Assembly (NCBI RefSeq): GCF_947036865.1
Contig: NZ_CAMQSF010000001.1
Span: forward strand, 124,001 to 188,000
DNA length: 64,000 nt
From: an uncultured Caulobacter sp.
Lineage (GTDB): Bacteria > Pseudomonadota > Alphaproteobacteria > Caulobacterales > Caulobacteraceae
Direction of reading: 5' to 3'
In this document: positions 62,219 to 64,000 of the stretch, one piece after another
Layout: each line of letters starts with the position of its first letter
Position numbering within the stretch: position 1 is the stretch's first letter
Notes under the pieces: model-generated
The model's database searches: none
What the model was told of the DNA's origin: nothing
What the model saw: the letters and a program-made list of their open reading frames with translations, nothing else
Made by a program: the position numbers and the translations under genes

Positions 62219-63769
62219 ATGACCGCTCAGGTCCTTTCTTTCTTCCAGCGCTCGCCGCGCCACGCTCCGGCGCCCGCCGATTGGAGCCAGCAGGAACTCG
62301 CGGAATTCTATCGCGTCGAGAGCGCCCTGATCCGCGCCGGCATCCGGGTGGGCACCGATCGCGGCCTCAGCGACGAGCGCGAGCCCTGGTTCGTCTTCTA
62401 CCGCGCCGATGACGGCGAGGTTGTGATCCACTTCGCGCGAATCGACGGCGAATACGTCATCGCGGGTCCGGCCTACGAAGAGATCGCCCGCGGCTTCGAT
62501 TTCTCGGGCCTCGTGCGCAACATGGTCGCGCGCCATCCGCTGATCCGCCGCGCGGACAACGGCGGCAACATCTCCGTGCACCCGGCCGCCCTGCTGGTGG
62601 CCGTGGTCGGCACCGCCTTCTTCAAGACCGGCGAAGCGCGGGCGGCCGAAACCGGCGCCTCGAACAACCACTCCGGCCATGGCCGCCCGGCGCTGCTGGC
62701 GTCGAGCTCCAGCGCGGGCCTGACGAACTTGGCCGCGCCGATGGCGGCGCCGCTGCCCGCGTCGGAAACGGTTCAACTGCCGGTCAGCCAAGCCGTCCTG
62801 ATCATGGCCGCGGCGATGTTCGCGTCGAACTACGCCGTCGATACGGCCAGCGTCAGCGCGGCCTCGCAGACGGCGATCGCCGCCGCCGCCGCCGCGCTGG
62901 ACTTCGGAACCATCGGCGCGCCGTCCGCGCCGTCCGACACGGCCGTCTTCGCGCCCGCCGCGACCCACGCCACCGTCGTGGACAACACGCCGGCGCAAAC
63001 CGTCTCGACGGTGCTCTCCCTGGTCGCGGTGCTGGCCTCGCTGCCCCCTCCCAGCGAGACGCCCGCCGCGGTCGCCGGCCCGCTGGGCGTCAGCGACCAC
63101 GCCGATCGTCAGGACAGCGCCCTGGCGGCGCTGCAGGCCCACACCGACGCGGCCACGTGGACCATCGACGTGCGCATCGGCTTGAAGCTCGGCGGCCTGC
63201 CCTCGTTGGAGGCGGTCCAGCTGGTTCGCGGCCTGCTCGGCGAGAGCGGCGCCCAGAACATCACGGTGATCGAGGTCTCGAAGCTGCCCGACGTGCTGGC
63301 GGACCTGATCGCCCGCGGCGATCACATGACCGTCGGAACGCCGCCGACGCTTTCGCCCGCGCCGACCACGTCGGAGCCGGTCGTCACGCCCCCCGCGCCG
63401 CATGACGCCATCGTCTCGCCGCCCGTCACCACGCCGGTCACGCCGGAGGCGGCGACGGACGCCCACGCGACCCCGGAGACTCCGGCCGACCCCGTCGTGA
63501 AGCCGCCGGTCGTCGACGCCAGTCCGGCCCCCTCGCCCTTCGCTTCGCCGGACCTCGTCAAGCAGTTCGTCGAGTACTTCGTTTCGCACACGCGCGGGGT
63601 CGAGGTGATGGTGCGCGGCGCCGACATCGTCATGTTCGACGCCAGCATCCTGCGCGACGCCAGCGCGGCGACCCACCTGACCAGCATGCACTTCGCGTTC
63701 GCGGACGGGGGGTCGATCAGCCTGGTCGGGAATCAATCGTCCTTCCTGAAAGACGGGATTCTGGTCTAG
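62219..63769 (+). CDS. Large Pro/Ala-rich uncharacterised protein (516 aa)
   Basis: I do not recognise this family. Residues 1-110 form a compact alpha/beta domain (WSQQELAEFYRVESALIRAG, PWFVFYRADDGEVVIHFARI). A hydrophobic helix follows (HPAALLVAVVGTAFFKTGEA, about 121-140), then Ala/Ser/Thr-rich segments with further hydrophobic patches, a small beta/alpha block (WTIDVRIGLKLGGLP, about 315), a Pro/Thr/Val-rich linker (about 380-435) and a C-terminal block with FVEYFVSHTRGVEVMVRGAD. The layout suggests a membrane-anchored envelope protein with a repetitive periplasmic stalk. Its place two genes from rsaA makes a surface role conceivable. Confidence 0.65.
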   Translation: MTAQVLSFFQRSPRHAPAPADWSQQELAEFYRVESALIRAGIRVGTDRGLSDEREPWFVFYRADDGEVVIHFARIDGEYVIAGPAYEEIARGFDFSGLVRNMVARHPLIRRADNGGNISVHPAALLVAVVGTAFFKTGEARAAETGASNNHSGHGRPALLASSSSAGLTNLAAPMAAPLPASETVQLPVSQAVLIMAAAMFASNYAVDTASVSAASQTAIAAAAAALDFGTIGAPSAPSDTAVFAPAATHATVVDNTPAQTVSTVLSLVAVLASLPPPSETPAAVAGPLGVSDHADRQDSALAALQAHTDAATWTIDVRIGLKLGGLPSLEAVQLVRGLLGESGAQNITVIEVSKLPDVLADLIARGDHMTVGTPPTLSPAPTTSEPVVTPPAPHDAIVSPPVTTPVTPEAATDAHATPETPADPVVKPPVVDASPAPSPFASPDLVKQFVEYFVSHTRGVEVMVRGADIVMFDASILRDASAATHLTSMHFAFADGGSISLVGNQSSFLKDGILV

Positions 63770-63857
63770 ACGACACCCCCTGGGGTCGCTCGCTCCGGAC
63801 ACCGCGTGATCAGAGAAGCGCGCCGCGCCTTGGCGGTCGCGCTCGGGAAGGACTGAC

Positions 63858-64000
63858 TTGAGGCCCGTACGCCTGGACATGGCGATAGACGCCGCCATGC
63901 GCGCTCCCGCCGCCGCGGCCGACGCGGCCGAGAGCCTCGACTCGCCGCCCGGGGCGCCCACGCTCTCGACGGCGCCGCCCGCGCCCGTGGGCCCGCCGCC
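63858..64000 (+). CDS. Unknown protein, 3'-truncated by window end
   Basis: The frame begins at TTG 63858, with GGAAGG seven bases upstream, and stays open to the end of the window. The 47 visible residues (LRPVRLDMAIDAAMRAPAAA, then Ala/Pro-rich with SPPGAPTLSTAPPAPVGPP) give a disordered N-terminus only. An ATG at 63879 is an alternative start. No function can be stated from this much. Confidence 0.45.
   Translation, partial: MRPVRLDMAIDAAMRAPAAAADAAESLDSPPGAPTLSTAPPAPVGPP

Overview
The window reads as chromosome of a Caulobacter species close to C. crescentus/vibrioides. The clearest evidence is the right-hand end. It holds an RsaA-type S-layer protein starting [12 protein letters not shown], its type I exporter (RsaD, RsaE, RsaF), and the GDP-perosamine O-antigen genes (gmd, perB, per, two glycosyltransferases) between exporter parts, the arrangement known from C. 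crescentus. High G+C, alphaproteobacterial housekeeping genes, a CtrA-type TTAA-N7-TTAA box and many short inverted-repeat elements agree with this.

Layout. 0-3.3 kb: end of a polysaccharide locus (truncated flippase, two GT4 glycosyltransferases). 3.3-9.7 kb: a DUF6456/DnaA-domain-IV-like gene pair, a sugar kinase, a DUF885 protein, two tandem tRNA-Gly(GCC) genes, an SDR enzyme and a hydrolase pair. 9.8-11.9 kb: a GT4 and a GT9 transferase. 12.1-20.5 kb: translation genes infC, rpmI-rplT and pheS-pheT, with a peptidase and an efflux pump between infC and rpmI. 20.7-28.1 kb: small proteins, a periplasmic MsrA, two DUF4139 paralogues, eipA (DUF1134) and lepA. 28.2-34.1 kb: an accessory island with an AT-richer, 4-nt-overlapping three-gene operon (DNA methyltransferase, small unknown protein, Z1-type helicase-like ATPase), a DUF3800 gene fragment cut by a repeat, and a DUF3883-like gene. 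34.1-45.0 kb: envelope genes (exported proteins, a VanY-like carboxypeptidase, an L,D-transpeptidase lipoprotein, an exported methyltransferase-fold protein, a penicillin-acylase-family enzyme, CVNH/beta-gamma-crystallin proteins, an entericidin-like lipoprotein) and transporters. 45-47.2 kb: an untranslated stretch with strong palindromes and a methyltransferase with a regulatory domain. 47.3-61.6 kb: the S-layer/O-antigen locus. 61.8-64 kb: an XRE regulator divergent from rsaA, a large Pro/Ala-rich unknown protein and a truncated unknown gene.

How the genes work together. RsaA is secreted without a signal peptide through RsaD (ABC ATPase), RsaE (adaptor) and RsaF (TolC-type channel). It is held on the cell by O-antigen, and gmd, per and perB make the GDP-N-acetylperosamine used for that polymer in C. 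crescentus. The cluster therefore encodes the coat, its exporter and its anchor. The best candidate for an uncharacterised system is the methyltransferase/small protein/Z1 ATPase operon at 28.2-31.6 kb. Coordinates were read by eye from the sequence. Family assignments rest on recognisable motifs and not on database searches.
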